A stretch of 64,000 nucleotides of DNA from Neisseriaceae bacterium TC5R-5 (GCA_020830965.2 JACCFC020000011.1:1-64000), one strand, 5' to 3'. Positions 17,486-28,760 are shown, counted from the stretch's first letter. A program made the numbers and translations. The notes: generated by a model from the letters alone, not told the origin.

Positions 17486-18760
17486 GTGTCCAGTTCGATG
17501 TTTTCTCATTCTCATGGTCGCCAATATCAGCACGGCAAAACCCATCCCCGCCTGCTGTTTACTCTTCTGATCCTGGGCTTGCTCTTGGCCGCCTGGTTTA
17601 TCTTCAAGCCCTCTGGCAGTAAGAGTCGGCCAAGCAGAGGGACTCCGCCCACCGCCGTAGGCGTCGCCAGCGTGCAGCAGCAAACGGTACCACTGCAATT
17701 AAGTGCGCTGGGTACCGTGACCTCCACCTACACGGTCACAGTACACAGCCGAGTGGATGGCCAACTGGAAAAACTGCATTTCACGGAAGGACAACTGGTC
17801 AAACAAGGCCAGCTACTGGCCGAACTGGATCCCCGCCCCTACCAAGCCGCGCTCACTCAGGCCCAGGGGCAGTTATTACGCGACCAGGCACTGCTGGAAA
17901 ACGCGCAGCTGGATCTGACACGTTATCAGCAATTACTCAGCCAGAACGCCATCGCCAAACAACAGGTCGACACCCAGCGTGCGCTGGTGCGTCAGTATCA
18001 GGGTACGGTGAAAGTCGATCAGGGCATCGTCGCCAATGCCAAGCTGCAGCTGGACTACAGCCGCATCACCGCCCCGGTCAGCGGCCGGGTTGGCCTGCGC
18101 CAGGTTGATCCGGGCAATATCGTCCACGCCGGCGATGCCAATGGCGTCGTCGTCATTACCCAGACCTCACCGATCAATGTCCTGTTTGCCATTCCGGAAG
18201 TGAGCTTGAGCTCGGTGCTGCAAGCCGTTGCCAAACAACCACAACTCAAAGTCAGCGCCTGGAATAGAGACAGCAGTCAGAAGCTGGCCGAAGGCGAAGT
18301 ACTGGCGCTGGACAATCAGCTTAATACCGCCACCGGCACCATCAATATCAAGGCCAAGTTTGCCAATGAACAGCAACAACTCTTCCCGAATCAGTTCGTT
18401 AATGTGCAGCTGCAATTAGGCGATAGGGAAAATGCCATCATCGTCCCCAGCGTCGCCGTGCAATTGGGCAAGGTCGGTCACTATGTTTACACCGTCAACA
18501 AAGATGAGACGGTGAGTCTGAGCAAGGTCAAAATCGGGCCGGTTTCTGGTGATAGCACCATTATTGAAGAAGGCGTGCGCGTCGGCCAAAAGGTGGTGGT
18601 AGATGGGCTGGACAAGTTGCGCGATGGCGCACAGGTTAAAGTGGTCGATCGGGCGGCACAAGCCAAAGAAGCACTGAACGACAGCGGCAAGCCGGCGCAT
18701 CGCGGCCAGGCCAGCGGTGCCAAATCCTGGGGCAAGCGTCACGCCTCAGCCAGCCGCTAA
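17486..18760 (+). CDS. mdtA: RND efflux periplasmic adaptor subunit, MdtA-like
   Basis: A 424-residue membrane fusion protein linking an inner-membrane RND pump to an outer-membrane channel. An N-terminal hydrophobic anchor (about 25-43) is followed by the lipoyl/barrel-sandwich halves (VHSRVDGQLEKLHFTEGQLV and ITAPVSGRVGLRQVDPGN), an alpha hairpin between them, then beta-barrel and membrane-proximal domains. Start is a GTG at 17486 with ACGGAG upstream; an ATG four codons on is possible. It heads a four-gene operon: adaptor, two RND pumps, outer-membrane factor. No local regulator gene is seen. Confidence 0.94.
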   Translation: MSSSMFSHSHGRQYQHGKTHPRLLFTLLILGLLLAAWFIFKPSGSKSRPSRGTPPTAVGVASVQQQTVPLQLSALGTVTSTYTVTVHSRVDGQLEKLHFTEGQLVKQGQLLAELDPRPYQAALTQAQGQLLRDQALLENAQLDLTRYQQLLSQNAIAKQQVDTQRALVRQYQGTVKVDQGIVANAKLQLDYSRITAPVSGRVGLRQVDPGNIVHAGDANGVVVITQTSPINVLFAIPEVSLSSVLQAVAKQPQLKVSAWNRDSSQKLAEGEVLALDNQLNTATGTINIKAKFANEQQQLFPNQFVNVQLQLGDRENAIIVPSVAVQLGKVGHYVYTVNKDETVSLSKVKIGPVSGDSTIIEEGVRVGQKVVVDGLDKLRDGAQVKVVDRAAQAKEALNDSGKPAHRGQASGAKSWGKRHASASR

Positions 18761-18775
18761 GCGCAAGGACACGGC

Positions 18776-21700
18776 ATGAACCCTTCTCGTCCGTTTATCC
18801 TGCGGCCGGTGGCCACCACTTTACTGATGGTCGCTATTTTGCTGATTGGCCTGGTGGCCTGGCGCCTGCTGCCCATTTCTGCACTGCCCGAAGTGGATTA
18901 CCCCACCATTCAAGTGGTCACCCTCTATCCCGGTGCCGGGCCGGAAGTGATGACCTCCTCGGTCACGGCGCCGCTGGAGCGCCAGTTTGGTCAGATGCCG
19001 GGCCTGGCGCAGATGTCTTCGTCCAGCTCCGGCGGGGCCTCGGTCATTACCTTGCAGTTCAATCTGGACTTGACGCTGGATGTAGCGGAGCAAGAAGTCC
19101 AAGCCGCGATCAATGCCGCCAATAATCTGTTGCCAGCCGACTTACCCAATCCACCGATTTACAATAAGGTCAATCCGGCCGACACCCCTATCCTTACGCT
19201 GGCCATCAGTTCCCCCACTCTGCCACTCACTAAACTGGCTGACTTGGTCGATACCCGCGTTGCACAAAAGCTATCCCAGGTTTCCGGGGTCGGTTTAGTC
19301 AGCATCAGCGGTGGCCAGCGCCCGGCGGTACGTATTCAAAGCAATCCGAAAGCCTTAGCCGCACGCGGGCTAACTTCAGAAGATATCCGCACAGCGGTCA
19401 GCAGTGCCAATGTCAATCAGGCCAAGGGCAGTTTTGATGGCCCACTGCAAGCCTCTAATATCGATGGCAATGATCAATTGCAATCTGCTGCCGAATATCA
19501 GGAGGTGATCATCGCTTATCAGAACGGCGCGCCAGTACGGGTGAAAGATGTCGCCAAAGTGGTGGACTCTGCCGAGAACGTACGCCTAGCCGCCTGGAGT
19601 GGCAGCACACCAGCCATTATCGTGAATGTGCAGCGTCAGCCGGGTGCCAATGTGATTGAAGTCACCGACCGCATCAAAGCGCTGCTGCCGCAATTGCAGG
19701 CGACACTGCCAGGAGCGGTGGATGTCAAGGTGCTGAGCGATCGCACCGTCACCATTCGCAGTTCGGTGCATGATGTCGAGTTTGAACTATTGCTGGCAAT
19801 TGCACTGGTGGTGATGGTGATTTTTGTGTTTCTACGCAATGTGCCCGCCACCCTTATTCCCGCCGTGGCGGTACCGCTATCGCTGGTCGGTACCTTTGCT
19901 GTGCTGTATATGATTGGCTTTTCCATCAATAACCTGACGCTGATGGCGCTCACTATCGCCACCGGCTTTGTGGTGGACGATGCCATCGTGATGATAGAAA
20001 ACATCGCCCGCTACATCGAGGAAGGCGAGCAACCACTGGCCGCAGCCTTAAAAGGCTCCAAGCAAATCGGCTTTACCATTATCTCGCTCACCATCTCGCT
20101 CCTTGCCGTCCTGATTCCACTACTGTTTATGGGCGATGTCGTCGGGCGCTTGTTCCGCGAATTCGCCGTCACCCTGGCAGTGTCCATTCTGATTTCTGCC
20201 TTCATCTCGCTCACCCTTACGCCAATGATGTGCGCTAAGCTGCTCAAGCATATTCCGGAAGAAAAGCAGAGCCGCTTCTATCGCAGCAGCGGGCAGTTTT
20301 TTGACCGAGTCATTGCCCGTTACGGCCGCATGCTCAGTTGGGTACTGGATAGACAGGGCCTGACACTACTGGTGGCGCTGGCAACGGTCGTGCTCACCGT
20401 CGCACTCTACATCATCACCCCGAAGGGCTTTTTCCCCTTACAGGACACCAATGCGATTCAAGGCATCAGTCAGGCCTCGCAATCCATTTCTTTCCCGGCC
20501 ATGGCCAAGCAGCAACAGGCATTGGCCGAGACGCTGCTCAAAGACCCCGCCATCGATAATATCTCCTCTTTTATCGGCGTGGACGGCACCAACGCCACAC
20601 TCAATAGTGGTCGCCTGCTGATTAATCTGAAGCCCAAGGAAGAGCGTGATGATATCCATACAGTGCTGACACGGCTGCAAGCCAAAGCCGATGCCATCCC
20701 CGACTTGTCGCTCTATTTGCAAGCAGTGCAAGACTTAAGCATTGATGCCCGCGTCAGCCGCACTCAGTACCAATTCACGCTGCAAGCGCTCAGTCAGGAA
20801 GAGCTCTCTAATTGGGTACCCAAACTGGTACAGCGCCTGCAACAGGAAAGTGCGCTGGCCGATGTCACCAGCGATTTGCAAGATCGTGGATTGCAAGCTT
20901 ATGTTCACATAAACCGCGATACCGCCTCACGCTTAGGGGTGAGCACGGCGGCCATCACCAATGCCCTCTACAACGCCTTCGGCCAGCGGCTGATTTCCAC
21001 TATCTTCACCCAGACTAATCAGTATCGCGTGGTACTGGAGATGGACCCGGAACTGCAACACGATCTGCAAACACTGAAGAGCGTCTACATCCCCACCGCC
21101 AGCGGCGGCCCCGTACCGCTGGATACCCTGGCAACGATAGAACAGCGCCCGACGTCTCTGGCCATCAATCACTTGGGGCAATTTCCTACCGCTACCCTGT
21201 CTTTTAATCTGAATGGTAAGGCCTCACTAGGCGAAGCCGTCAGCGCGATTCACCAAGCCGAAAGCGAACTGGGCATGCCAAGCAGTATCGAAACCCAGTT
21301 CCAAGGTGCGGCGCTGGCCTTCCAAGCCTCGCTCAGCAGCACACTATGGCTGATTCTGGCCGCCATCATGACGATGTATATCGTGCTGGGTGTACTGTAT
21401 GAGAGCTATATTCACCCGATCACCATTCTCTCTACCCTGCCCTCAGCCGGCATCGGTGCGCTGCTGGCCTTACTGCTTTCCGGCAATGATCTGAGCATTA
21501 TTGCCATCATCGGCATTATTCTGCTGATCGGCATCGTCAAGAAAAATGCCATCATGATGATCGATTTCGCACTGGAGGCGGAGCGCGAACATGGCATGGC
21601 GCCGCGTGAGGCCATTTATCAGGCCTGCTTATTACGCTTCCGGCCGATTTTAATGACCACGATGGCGGCATTGCTGGGAGCGCTACCGCTGATGCTAGGC

Positions 21701-21877
21701 AGCGGCATGGGTTCGGAGCTACGCCAACCACTAGGCATTACCATGGTAGGCGGCCTGCTGGTCAGCCAAGTATTAACGCTGTTTACCACACCGGTGATTT
21801 ATCTGGCTTTTGACCGTCTGGCACGTCGCTTCGACACCAAACCCATGCCAGTAGCCGTGGACGAGGCCGAACAATGA
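18776..21877 (+). CDS. mdtB: RND multidrug efflux transporter, MdtB-like
   Basis: A 1033-residue hydrophobe/amphiphile efflux pump, proton driven, in the inner membrane. The canonical N-terminus [20 protein letters not shown] is the first helix. Two large periplasmic loops and 12 helices follow; the proton-relay region shows [17 protein letters not shown] and the second half [18 protein letters not shown]. It forms, by analogy with E. coli MdtBC, a heterotrimer with the next gene, whose ATG overlaps this stop codon (ATGA). Confidence 0.95.
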   Translation: MNPSRPFILRPVATTLLMVAILLIGLVAWRLLPISALPEVDYPTIQVVTLYPGAGPEVMTSSVTAPLERQFGQMPGLAQMSSSSSGGASVITLQFNLDLTLDVAEQEVQAAINAANNLLPADLPNPPIYNKVNPADTPILTLAISSPTLPLTKLADLVDTRVAQKLSQVSGVGLVSISGGQRPAVRIQSNPKALAARGLTSEDIRTAVSSANVNQAKGSFDGPLQASNIDGNDQLQSAAEYQEVIIAYQNGAPVRVKDVAKVVDSAENVRLAAWSGSTPAIIVNVQRQPGANVIEVTDRIKALLPQLQATLPGAVDVKVLSDRTVTIRSSVHDVEFELLLAIALVVMVIFVFLRNVPATLIPAVAVPLSLVGTFAVLYMIGFSINNLTLMALTIATGFVVDDAIVMIENIARYIEEGEQPLAAALKGSKQIGFTIISLTISLLAVLIPLLFMGDVVGRLFREFAVTLAVSILISAFISLTLTPMMCAKLLKHIPEEKQSRFYRSSGQFFDRVIARYGRMLSWVLDRQGLTLLVALATVVLTVALYIITPKGFFPLQDTNAIQGISQASQSISFPAMAKQQQALAETLLKDPAIDNISSFIGVDGTNATLNSGRLLINLKPKEERDDIHTVLTRLQAKADAIPDLSLYLQAVQDLSIDARVSRTQYQFTLQALSQEELSNWVPKLVQRLQQESALADVTSDLQDRGLQAYVHINRDTASRLGVSTAAITNALYNAFGQRLISTIFTQTNQYRVVLEMDPELQHDLQTLKSVYIPTASGGPVPLDTLATIEQRPTSLAINHLGQFPTATLSFNLNGKASLGEAVSAIHQAESELGMPSSIETQFQGAALAFQASLSSTLWLILAAIMTMYIVLGVLYESYIHPITILSTLPSAGIGALLALLLSGNDLSIIAIIGIILLIGIVKKNAIMMIDFALEAEREHGMAPREAIYQACLLRFRPILMTTMAALLGALPLMLGSGMGSELRQPLGITMVGGLLVSQVLTLFTTPVIYLAFDRLARRFDTKPMPVAVDEAEQ

Positions 21878-24800
21878 TTCCGTCCGAGCCCTTTATCCGT
21901 CGCCCGATCGCCACCACGCTGTTAACGCTGGCCATCCTGCTGGCGGGTTTTCTGGCTTTCAAACTACTGCCAGTTGCGCCACTGCCACAGGTGGACTTCC
22001 CCACCATTCAGGTCAGCGCCCGCTTACCTGGTGCCAGCCCGGAAACCATGGCGGCGACCGTCGCCACACCGCTGGAACGAGCGTTGGGACGCATTGCCGG
22101 CATCACCGAAATGACGTCGTCCAGCTCGCTGGGCTCCAGCAATATCACCTTACAGTTTGACCTCAGCCGCGACATTGACGGCGCCGCCCGCGACGTACAG
22201 GCCGCTATCAATGCGGCGCGTGCCCTGCTACCCACCGGCATGCCCTCCAACCCCAACTACCGCAAAGTCAACCCGGCCGACGCGCCTATCATGATTATCG
22301 CGCTCACCTCCGACTCACTGACGCGCGGCCAGATGTATGATGCGGCCGATACCATCCTCGGCCAAAAACTGGCACAAGTGGAAGGCATAGGTAATGTCAT
22401 TATCGGCGGTGGTGCGCAACCGGCGGTACGCGTGGAAGTTAACCCGACCCAGCTCAACCATTACGGTATCGGCATGGAAACGGTACGCTCAACCATTAAC
22501 ACCACCAACTCCAACCGCCCGAAGGGCTTTTTAGAAAACTCGCAGCAACACTGGCAGATTCAGGCCAATGATCAGGCCAATAAGGCTAGTGACTATCTGC
22601 CGCTGATTCTTGCTTATCACAATGGTGCCGCCGTGCGCCTGGCCGATGTGGCCGAAGTGAATGACTCGGTAGTGGATTTACGCAATGCTGGCCTAGTCAA
22701 AGACCAGCCCGCGGTGATGCTGATTCTGTTCCGCCAGCCTGGTGCCAACATTATCGAGACGGTAGACCGCGTCAAAGCCTTGCTGCCAACACTGCAAAAA
22801 ACCATTCCGGCCGCCATCAATATGCGCGTGGTGCTGGATCGCACCCCCACCATTCGCGCCTCCTTGCGTGAAGTAGAACGCTCGCTGTTGATTTCGGTGG
22901 CACTGGTCATCATGGTCGTGTTTCTATTTCTACGTAGCGCGCGCGCCACCGCCATTCCAGCCATTACCGTACCAGTCTCGCTGGTCGGCACCTTTGTGGT
23001 GATGTATCTGGCGGGATTCTCTCTCAACAACCTCAGTCTGATGGCGCTCACCATCGCCACCGGCTTTGTCGTCGACGACACCATTGTGGTGCTGGAAAAT
23101 ATCTCACGACATATCGAAAATGGCATGAAGCCGTTTGCCGCTGCGCTCAAGGGCGCACGTGAAGTCGGGTTTACCGTACTGTCGATGAGCTTGTCACTCA
23201 TCGCCGTATTCATTCCCATCCTGCTGATGGGCGGCATCATCGGCCGACTCTTCCGCGAATTTGCCGTTACCCTATCTGTCGCCATCCTAGTATCGCTAGT
23301 GGTTTCGCTCACCACCACGCCGATGCTGTGCGCGCGCTGGCTCAAATCGAACGAGGAAAAAAAACCGCCAGGCCGTTTCTTTAATGCCAGTGAACGTTTT
23401 TTTAATCGCCTGCTAGCCGGCTATCAGCGTTCGCTGCAATGGGCGCTGCGCCATGGCCCACTCATGATGCTGATACTGGCGGCCACCATTGCGCTGAACA
23501 TTTATCTCTATGCCATCGTGCCTAAAGGCTTCTTCCCGCAGCAGGATACCGGCCGCCTCAGCGGTATGATACGCGCCGACCAAAGCATCTCCTTCCAGGC
23601 AATGCAAGGTAAGCTGCAACGCTTTATCACCATCGTTAATGAAGACAAGGCGGTAGAGCTGGCCCTCGGCTTCACCGGCGGCGGCCAGCGCAATGGTGCC
23701 AATATGTTTGTGGTGCTCAAGCCGCTAGCCGAACGCAAGGAAAGTGCAGAAAAAGTAATCGCCCGCTTGCGCAAAACGCTGTCCAAAGAGCCAGGCGCCA
23801 CTCTATTTTTACAAGCGGTGCAGGATATCCGTATGGGTGGACGCGCCAGTAATGCGCAATATCAGTACACTCTGCAAGGGGATAATTTAAACGAGTTGCG
23901 CGAGTGGACACCGAAAGTTCAGCAGGCGCTGAACAAGCTCCCCATGCTCACTGATGTGAATAGCGACCAGGAGGTACGCGGCCAGCAGACCACGCTGGTG
24001 TTCGATCGCGACCAGATGGCCCGCCTCGGCCTTACACAGGCACAGGTCGATTCGGTGCTTAACGATTCTTTCGGTCAACGCCAGGTCTCCACCATCTACA
24101 ACGCGCTCAATCAATACCGCGTGGTGCTGGAAGTTGCCCCGCGCTACTGGCAAAGTGCCGAAGGGTTGCAAAATATTTATCTGCAAACCCCCAACGGACA
24201 AAGCACCCCACTCTCAGCCGTCGCACATTGGAAAACCACCAATACGGCGCTATCGGTCAATCATCAGGGCCAATTCACCGCCACCACCGTCTCCTTCAAT
24301 CTGCCGCCGGGTGTTTCCCTCTCCACTGCCACCACGGCGATTGACCAGGCGCTGATCGACATCGGTCTGCCCAGCACCGTGCGTGGCAGTTTCCAGGGCA
24401 CCGCTAAAACCTTTCAGGCCTCGCTAGACAGCCAACCCTGGCTGATTCTGGCCGCGCTGATAGCCGTCTACATCGTACTGGGCATGCTCTACGAAAGCGT
24501 CATTCACCCGCTCACCATCCTGTCCACCCTGCCCTCGGCCGGTGTTGGCGCGCTACTGGCGCTGATGGCTGTGGGCAGTGAATTCAGCATTATTGCGCTG
24601 ATAGGCGTGCTGCTACTGATTGGCATCGTCAAGAAAAACGCCATCATGATGATCGATTTCGCCCTCACCGCCGAACGTGAACAACAGCTCAAACCGGAAG
24701 ACGCCATCCTGCAAGCCTGCCTGCTACGCTTCCGCCCCATCATGATGACCACCCTGGCCGCCCTGTTTGGCGCACTGCCGCTAGCACTGGGCCAGGGCGA

Positions 24801-24975
24801 CGGAGCCGAATTGCGTACCCCGCTCGGCATCTCCATTGTCGGCGGCCTCTTGCTGAGTCAACTGCTCACGCTGTATACCACCCCGATTGTCTACCTCTAT
24901 CTGGATCGCTTCCGCCTGTGGTGCCTGCAATGGCGCGCCAAACCGGCACAGCCTAGCGACCAGCAGGAATCCTAG
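21874..24975 (+). CDS. mdtC: RND multidrug efflux transporter, MdtC-like
   Basis: A second 1033-residue RND pump, paralogous to and overlapping the first. It has [20 protein letters not shown] at the start, [17 protein letters not shown] in the relay helix region and [18 protein letters not shown] in the second half. Equal length and ATGA coupling favour fixed stoichiometry in a hetero-oligomer, as in MdtBC. Substrates cannot be deduced; E. coli MdtABC exports bile salts, novobiocin and other compounds. Confidence 0.95.
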   Translation: MIPSEPFIRRPIATTLLTLAILLAGFLAFKLLPVAPLPQVDFPTIQVSARLPGASPETMAATVATPLERALGRIAGITEMTSSSSLGSSNITLQFDLSRDIDGAARDVQAAINAARALLPTGMPSNPNYRKVNPADAPIMIIALTSDSLTRGQMYDAADTILGQKLAQVEGIGNVIIGGGAQPAVRVEVNPTQLNHYGIGMETVRSTINTTNSNRPKGFLENSQQHWQIQANDQANKASDYLPLILAYHNGAAVRLADVAEVNDSVVDLRNAGLVKDQPAVMLILFRQPGANIIETVDRVKALLPTLQKTIPAAINMRVVLDRTPTIRASLREVERSLLISVALVIMVVFLFLRSARATAIPAITVPVSLVGTFVVMYLAGFSLNNLSLMALTIATGFVVDDTIVVLENISRHIENGMKPFAAALKGAREVGFTVLSMSLSLIAVFIPILLMGGIIGRLFREFAVTLSVAILVSLVVSLTTTPMLCARWLKSNEEKKPPGRFFNASERFFNRLLAGYQRSLQWALRHGPLMMLILAATIALNIYLYAIVPKGFFPQQDTGRLSGMIRADQSISFQAMQGKLQRFITIVNEDKAVELALGFTGGGQRNGANMFVVLKPLAERKESAEKVIARLRKTLSKEPGATLFLQAVQDIRMGGRASNAQYQYTLQGDNLNELREWTPKVQQALNKLPMLTDVNSDQEVRGQQTTLVFDRDQMARLGLTQAQVDSVLNDSFGQRQVSTIYNALNQYRVVLEVAPRYWQSAEGLQNIYLQTPNGQSTPLSAVAHWKTTNTALSVNHQGQFTATTVSFNLPPGVSLSTATTAIDQALIDIGLPSTVRGSFQGTAKTFQASLDSQPWLILAALIAVYIVLGMLYESVIHPLTILSTLPSAGVGALLALMAVGSEFSIIALIGVLLLIGIVKKNAIMMIDFALTAEREQQLKPEDAILQACLLRFRPIMMTTLAALFGALPLALGQGDGAELRTPLGISIVGGLLLSQLLTLYTTPIVYLYLDRFRLWCLQWRAKPAQPSDQQES

Positions 24976-24977
24976 CC

Positions 24978-26381
24978 ATGCGTCATACTCACCAATTCAA
25001 ACCGCTCAAACATACCACCCTGCTACTGGCCCTACTGCTGGGCGGCTGTGCTGCTGGCCCCAACTATCACAAGCCACCGCTGGATATTCCCGCCAGCTAC
25101 AAAGAACACAGCAGCGACAACAGCCAATGGCAAATCGCCGAGCCGCTGGACGCTAGCCAGCACGGCGCCTGGTGGACGGTGTACCAAGATGCCAGGCTTA
25201 ACCAACTGATGGACACCCTCAACCAGCAAAGCCCCAGCATCGCCCAGGCCGAAGCACAATACCGTCAGGCCCAGGCCCTGCTGAAACAAGCGCAAGCCGG
25301 ACTGTTTCCCAGCCTTAACCTCGGTGCCAGCCAAACTCGTGGCGTCAGCACTCCCGGACAAGGCGTTAACAACAGCTACAACCTCAATGCCAACGCCAGT
25401 TGGGAAGTCGACCTTTGGGGCGCGGTACGGCGCTCGGTAGAAGCCGGCCAAGCCAGTGCCAGCGCCAGCGCAGCACAACTAGCCGCCATCAAACTCAGCA
25501 GTCAGGCACAGCTGGCCACCGCCTATCTGCAACTGGTTATTGCCGAGCAACAACTGCAACAACTACGCAGCAGCGAGCAACTGCTCAACGAAACACTGCA
25601 ACTCACCCGCCAACAACAACAAAGCGGCATCGTCAGCGATGCCAACGTCGCCCAGGCCGAAAGCCAATGGCAAAGCGCCCAGGCTGCCCGTGTCGATAAA
25701 CAACTTAGTCGTGAGCAACTGGAACACGCCATTGCCGCCGCTTTGGGCAGCGCCCCGGCCAGCTTCCAACTCGTGGCCGCCGAGAGCACGCCGCAACTGC
25801 CGCACATCCCCCCCGGCCTACCCTCCACCCTACTGCAACGCCGCCCCGACATCGCCGCCGCCGAACGCAATATGGCCGCGGCCAATGCCCAAATCGGTGT
25901 CGCCAAAGCGGCCTACTTCCCCAGCCTCACCCTCAGCGCCAGCGGTGGCTACCGTGGAGACAGCTTTGCCGACTGGGTCAACCTACCTAACCGCATCTGG
26001 TCACTCGGCCCCGAACTCGCGCTCACCCTGTTTGACGCCGGTCTGCGCCAAGCCAAAACCGAACAAGCCATAGCCAACTACGATGCCAGCGTCGCCGCCT
26101 ATCGCCAAACCGTGCTCGCCGCCTTTCAAGCGGTAGAAGACCAACTCAGCGCACAACAACTGCTACAACAGGAAGCCGGCATGCAAAGCGCGGCACTGGA
26201 CGCCGCACGCCGAGCCGAAACCATCACCCTCAATCAATACCAGGCCGGCACCGTCAGCTATCTCAACGTACTCAGCGCCCAAAACAGCCGCATCGCCGCC
26301 GAAACCAATCTATGGAACGTGAAGAATCGTCAATACAGCAGCAGCGTCGCGCTGATTGCGGCACTGGGTGGGAAATGGTGA
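24978..26381 (+). CDS. Outer-membrane efflux lipoprotein, NodT/OprM family
   Basis: A 467-residue outer-membrane factor. A lipoprotein signal ends with LLLGGC (Cys25), then AAGPNYHKP, the typical start of mature NodT-family proteins. Two repeats of long coiled-coil helices follow, rich in Ala and Gln, with ANASWEVDLWGAVRRSVEAG and TLSASGGYRGD marking the beta-barrel strands. It completes the tripartite pump with the adaptor and MdtB/C proteins; the start is 2 bp after the mdtC stop. Confidence 0.94.
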   Translation: MRHTHQFKPLKHTTLLLALLLGGCAAGPNYHKPPLDIPASYKEHSSDNSQWQIAEPLDASQHGAWWTVYQDARLNQLMDTLNQQSPSIAQAEAQYRQAQALLKQAQAGLFPSLNLGASQTRGVSTPGQGVNNSYNLNANASWEVDLWGAVRRSVEAGQASASASAAQLAAIKLSSQAQLATAYLQLVIAEQQLQQLRSSEQLLNETLQLTRQQQQSGIVSDANVAQAESQWQSAQAARVDKQLSREQLEHAIAAALGSAPASFQLVAAESTPQLPHIPPGLPSTLLQRRPDIAAAERNMAAANAQIGVAKAAYFPSLTLSASGGYRGDSFADWVNLPNRIWSLGPELALTLFDAGLRQAKTEQAIANYDASVAAYRQTVLAAFQAVEDQLSAQQLLQQEAGMQSAALDAARRAETITLNQYQAGTVSYLNVLSAQNSRIAAETNLWNVKNRQYSSSVALIAALGGKW

Positions 26382-26465
26382 AGTGAAACAGCATGGTAGC
26401 CCTGACTTTGCACTACCGACTCAACAGCGGTAACAAGCCAGCGCCGCGCAGTGACTGGTACGATG

Positions 26466-27059
26466 TCAAACCAACATCAGCCACTGCAGCAGGCGCTGCC
26501 CTTGTGGCCAGTCCCTCACACCGGAAGCCACCCCCAAGTGTCCACAAGCCCCGGCATCGACCAAGCGGCAAGCCCATAAGACGGCCATGCGCTCAGATTC
26601 GGCATAGTCACAACTGGGGTCATTACGACTGGCAACCAGCAAAGTCGGCGCGGTGGGTCGACTACGACTGACTTCGCTGAAGCCACTAAACTGCGGTAAG
26701 GGCATGTCGGCAGCTAGTTCGCCACTCGCGCGCGCATAATCCGCGCTGATGGGCAAAGCGGGTGGCGCTACCAGCAATAAGCCTTTTACCCGCCGCTGCT
26801 GCAGCAGCGACAAAGTCTGCCACCACAGCAGCGTGGCATGACAGCCCAGGCTATGCGCGACTAGCAACCATTTCCCCTCCACCTGCTGCACTGTGCGCTC
26901 AATACCGGCAACCCAGGCGCGGCTATCCGGATACAGCCAATCATCCTGCTCTACTCGTAAGGCCAAGGGGTAATTACGCTCCCATAGCGTCTGCCAGTGC
27001 TGCGGCCCGGAACCACCCCAGCCGGGTACGGTAATTAAAGTGATATCGTCTTCTAGCAT
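26466..27059 (-). CDS. RBBP9/YdeN-type serine hydrolase (alpha/beta hydrolase)
   Basis: A 197-residue small alpha/beta hydrolase. The N-terminal motif VPGWGGSGPQHW is characteristic of the RBBP9/YdeN family. The nucleophile elbow is VAHSLGCH (Ser70), the acid lies in ASRNDPSCDY and the histidine in CGHLGVASG. Bacterial members are uncharacterised esterase/peptidase-like enzymes. Its ATG overlaps the stop of the upstream unknown gene (TAATG), tying it to the nuclease operon at 27059-28452. Convergent with the efflux operon. Confidence 0.88.
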   Translation of the reverse strand: MLEDDITLITVPGWGGSGPQHWQTLWERNYPLALRVEQDDWLYPDSRAWVAGIERTVQQVEGKWLLVAHSLGCHATLLWWQTLSLLQQRRVKGLLLVAPPALPISADYARASGELAADMPLPQFSGFSEVSRSRPTAPTLLVASRNDPSCDYAESERMAVLWACRLVDAGACGHLGVASGVRDWPQGQRLLQWLMLV

Positions 27060-27697
27060 TATGACTCTGCGGCTACCTCGAACTCTTGCTGTACTGCGTT
27101 GACTATTTCAAGGAAATGGGGATGTGCTTGTTTCAAACAGGCCAGCGCTTGTGTGACTGGCGTTAAGGCCGCCGGAATATTGTCATCGCGATAACAACTC
27201 GCCAATAACTTAACGTCAAGTTGCCACGGCAAAAACCAGGTTCCTTCCTCATCCTCAAACTGAAAACCAATCTCTTGTATCTGCGTATATTTTTTATTTT
27301 GCCCGATGATAAAATCCTTCCATCTGGTTTTATTTGTTCCCTTTACATCTCCGTACTTTGTCTCAAATCTAAATCCGATTTTCTGTACGCCCACCGCTAA
27401 GGCTGTTGTTAGGCACCAGTGATCTTCCTTAGCCCTATTATTTTCCTTGCCTTCTAGGCTATACCAGGCTAGCCAATCAGCTTCCGTACCCTTTATCCAC
27501 TCCACGGAGGCAAAGTACGTTGCCGCCCTATAAAAATCGTAACGGCCTTGCCACTCCTGCTTATCCACCCACTGCTGGATGAGCTCATCAATCGCCGCAA
27601 AAACTTTTTTCTCTACCTCGCCTTCCAGCAAATTTCTGGCCTCTTCCAGCATCGACAAGTTCTCGATAATCAGTGCGCCTGCTTCGATGCTATTCAT
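27059..27697 (-). CDS. Unknown protein encoded between nuclease and hydrolase
   Basis: A 212-residue soluble protein I do not recognise. The N-terminal 50 residues are acidic and helical (LEEARNLLEGEVEKK). The middle is rich in Trp, Phe and Tyr (WQGRYDFYRAATYFASVEW), and a basic patch follows (GTNKTRWKDFIIGQNKKY). No signal peptide, membrane helix or known catalytic motif is visible. AGGAG lies 9 nt before the ATG. It sits 17 bp after the PD-(D/E)XK nuclease gene and overlaps the hydrolase gene, so it is probably their functional partner; a role in substrate recognition or inhibition of the nuclease is only a guess. Confidence 0.75.
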   Translation of the reverse strand: MNSIEAGALIIENLSMLEEARNLLEGEVEKKVFAAIDELIQQWVDKQEWQGRYDFYRAATYFASVEWIKGTEADWLAWYSLEGKENNRAKEDHWCLTTALAVGVQKIGFRFETKYGDVKGTNKTRWKDFIIGQNKKYTQIQEIGFQFEDEEGTWFLPWQLDVKLLASCYRDDNIPAALTPVTQALACLKQAHPHFLEIVNAVQQEFEVAAES

Positions 27698-27714
27698 GCT
27701 CTCTTGCTCCTGTA

Positions 27715-28452
27715 TTAAAGGCTATCGATATGATCAATAAATTGCAGTAACAGGCTTTTGGCCGGGCCCTCCGCTAATGCCTGTGCCTGCGGTGACAGGA
27801 TTTTGGCTAAGCCACGCCAGGATAGCGCCAATAAAGTTGGCTGTACGCTACGCTGCTCAGCAAAACGTTGTGGCAATTCTCCATAGCGGGTCAGATACAG
27901 GACTGCCACCTGCCGACCAGACGCACGCTCACCGACAATCTTAAGGTAACGATCTAGTTGATTACCGGTTTCTGCCGCATCCACTTTCGCTTCGATAAAC
28001 AGCAGCAGATGCTGACCATTAATTTTGATGTCCACCCGGCTGACTGCTCCTTCGTGGACATAGCTTTGTTCTATCAAAGAGTGATACGAGTCCATCACCG
28101 CGTCCGTTGTAGGCAGGCCTAAGTGCTTCAGCAGTGCTGCCAGCAGATCTCCACCTAGACCATGATCACCATGACAGTCAAGCCACCAGCACAGCGCTTT
28201 GCTATTAACCCCCTCATTGCGCCCCGCCACATTTTTCCAGACATTCATCTCCGCGCCCAGCCTGCGCTGCTGCTGCCGATAGGCGGAAAAATCAGCAAAG
28301 CATTGGAAAAAACTTTGCAACTGGCTAATCTGCTGTCGCCAATCAAGCTGGCAACCGATGCTCGGCGTATACACTTGCGGCCAGCGAGCAAAAAACGACC
28401 GTAGTTGCAGTGCCAGCGGCTTATCACTCTGTTGCAGTCCCTGCTCTGACAT
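27715..28452 (-). CDS. PD-(D/E)XK nuclease family protein
   Basis: A 245-residue protein with the pattern of the PD-(D/E)XK superfamily (PDDEXK_4-like). Asp141 lies in SRVDIKI and the EXK core is FIEAKVDA (Glu154, Lys156), 12 residues later. Gln165 of the NQLDRYL motif matches the downstream glutamine of this group. The N-terminal third is helical. Such nucleases occur in restriction, repair and defence loci. GAGGAG precedes the ATG. It heads a three-gene operon with the unknown protein and the hydrolase. Confidence 0.8.
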   Translation of the reverse strand: MSEQGLQQSDKPLALQLRSFFARWPQVYTPSIGCQLDWRQQISQLQSFFQCFADFSAYRQQQRRLGAEMNVWKNVAGRNEGVNSKALCWWLDCHGDHGLGGDLLAALLKHLGLPTTDAVMDSYHSLIEQSYVHEGAVSRVDIKINGQHLLLFIEAKVDAAETGNQLDRYLKIVGERASGRQVAVLYLTRYGELPQRFAEQRSVQPTLLALSWRGLAKILSPQAQALAEGPAKSLLLQFIDHIDSL

Positions 28453-28523
28453 AAGCTATTTGCTCCTCAATGACAACAGGTCAAGACATTGCCATAAGCC
28501 AGAGACGATGTATAGATTTTTGC

Positions 28524-28570
28524 TTGCTACAGCACCCAGTCGTAATCAACCGTTAACGGCATATGATCGC
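28524..28570 (-). pseudogene. Fragment resembling the 3' end of xth
   Basis: 47 bases match 30891-30937, the end of the intact xth gene, with four mismatches. The last codons read V-D-Y-D-W-V-L-stop in both copies, and the differences within those codons are synonymous. Upstream of this the similarity fades. It is therefore a remnant of a related, diverged allele rather than a recent copy. Confidence 0.7.
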
Positions 28571-28634
28571 CGGGTTTTTCTGGCGGTGGACTCAACACGT
28601 AAGCACCACGATGTAGGTAAAGTCACTATCGGCA

Positions 28635-28760
28635 ATCTATTTCTGCCGACTGCCAGCTCGCTAAACAAACAGCTTGTTTCCAGCACTAGTAAAGTGCTCA
28701 AAAAATCTATCTATCAACGTGATCGAATCGTCACCGATAACGCTCTAAATCATCTTGAAT
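28635..28760 (-). pseudogene. Internally deleted remnant of a DUF1493 gene
   Basis: 28691-28760 aligns with 30111-30179 of the intact DUF1493 gene with about seven differences, and 28635-28685 aligns less well with its 3' end (29934-29983). The roughly 125 bases between these blocks in the intact gene are missing. No open frame survives. Together with the xth fragment next to it, it shows that this stretch was assembled from relatives of genes found at 29928-31670. Confidence 0.7.

Noticed and set aside
26393-26671. 92-codon plus-strand frame after the efflux operon
   Set aside because: Antisense to the serine hydrolase gene, which has clear catalytic motifs.
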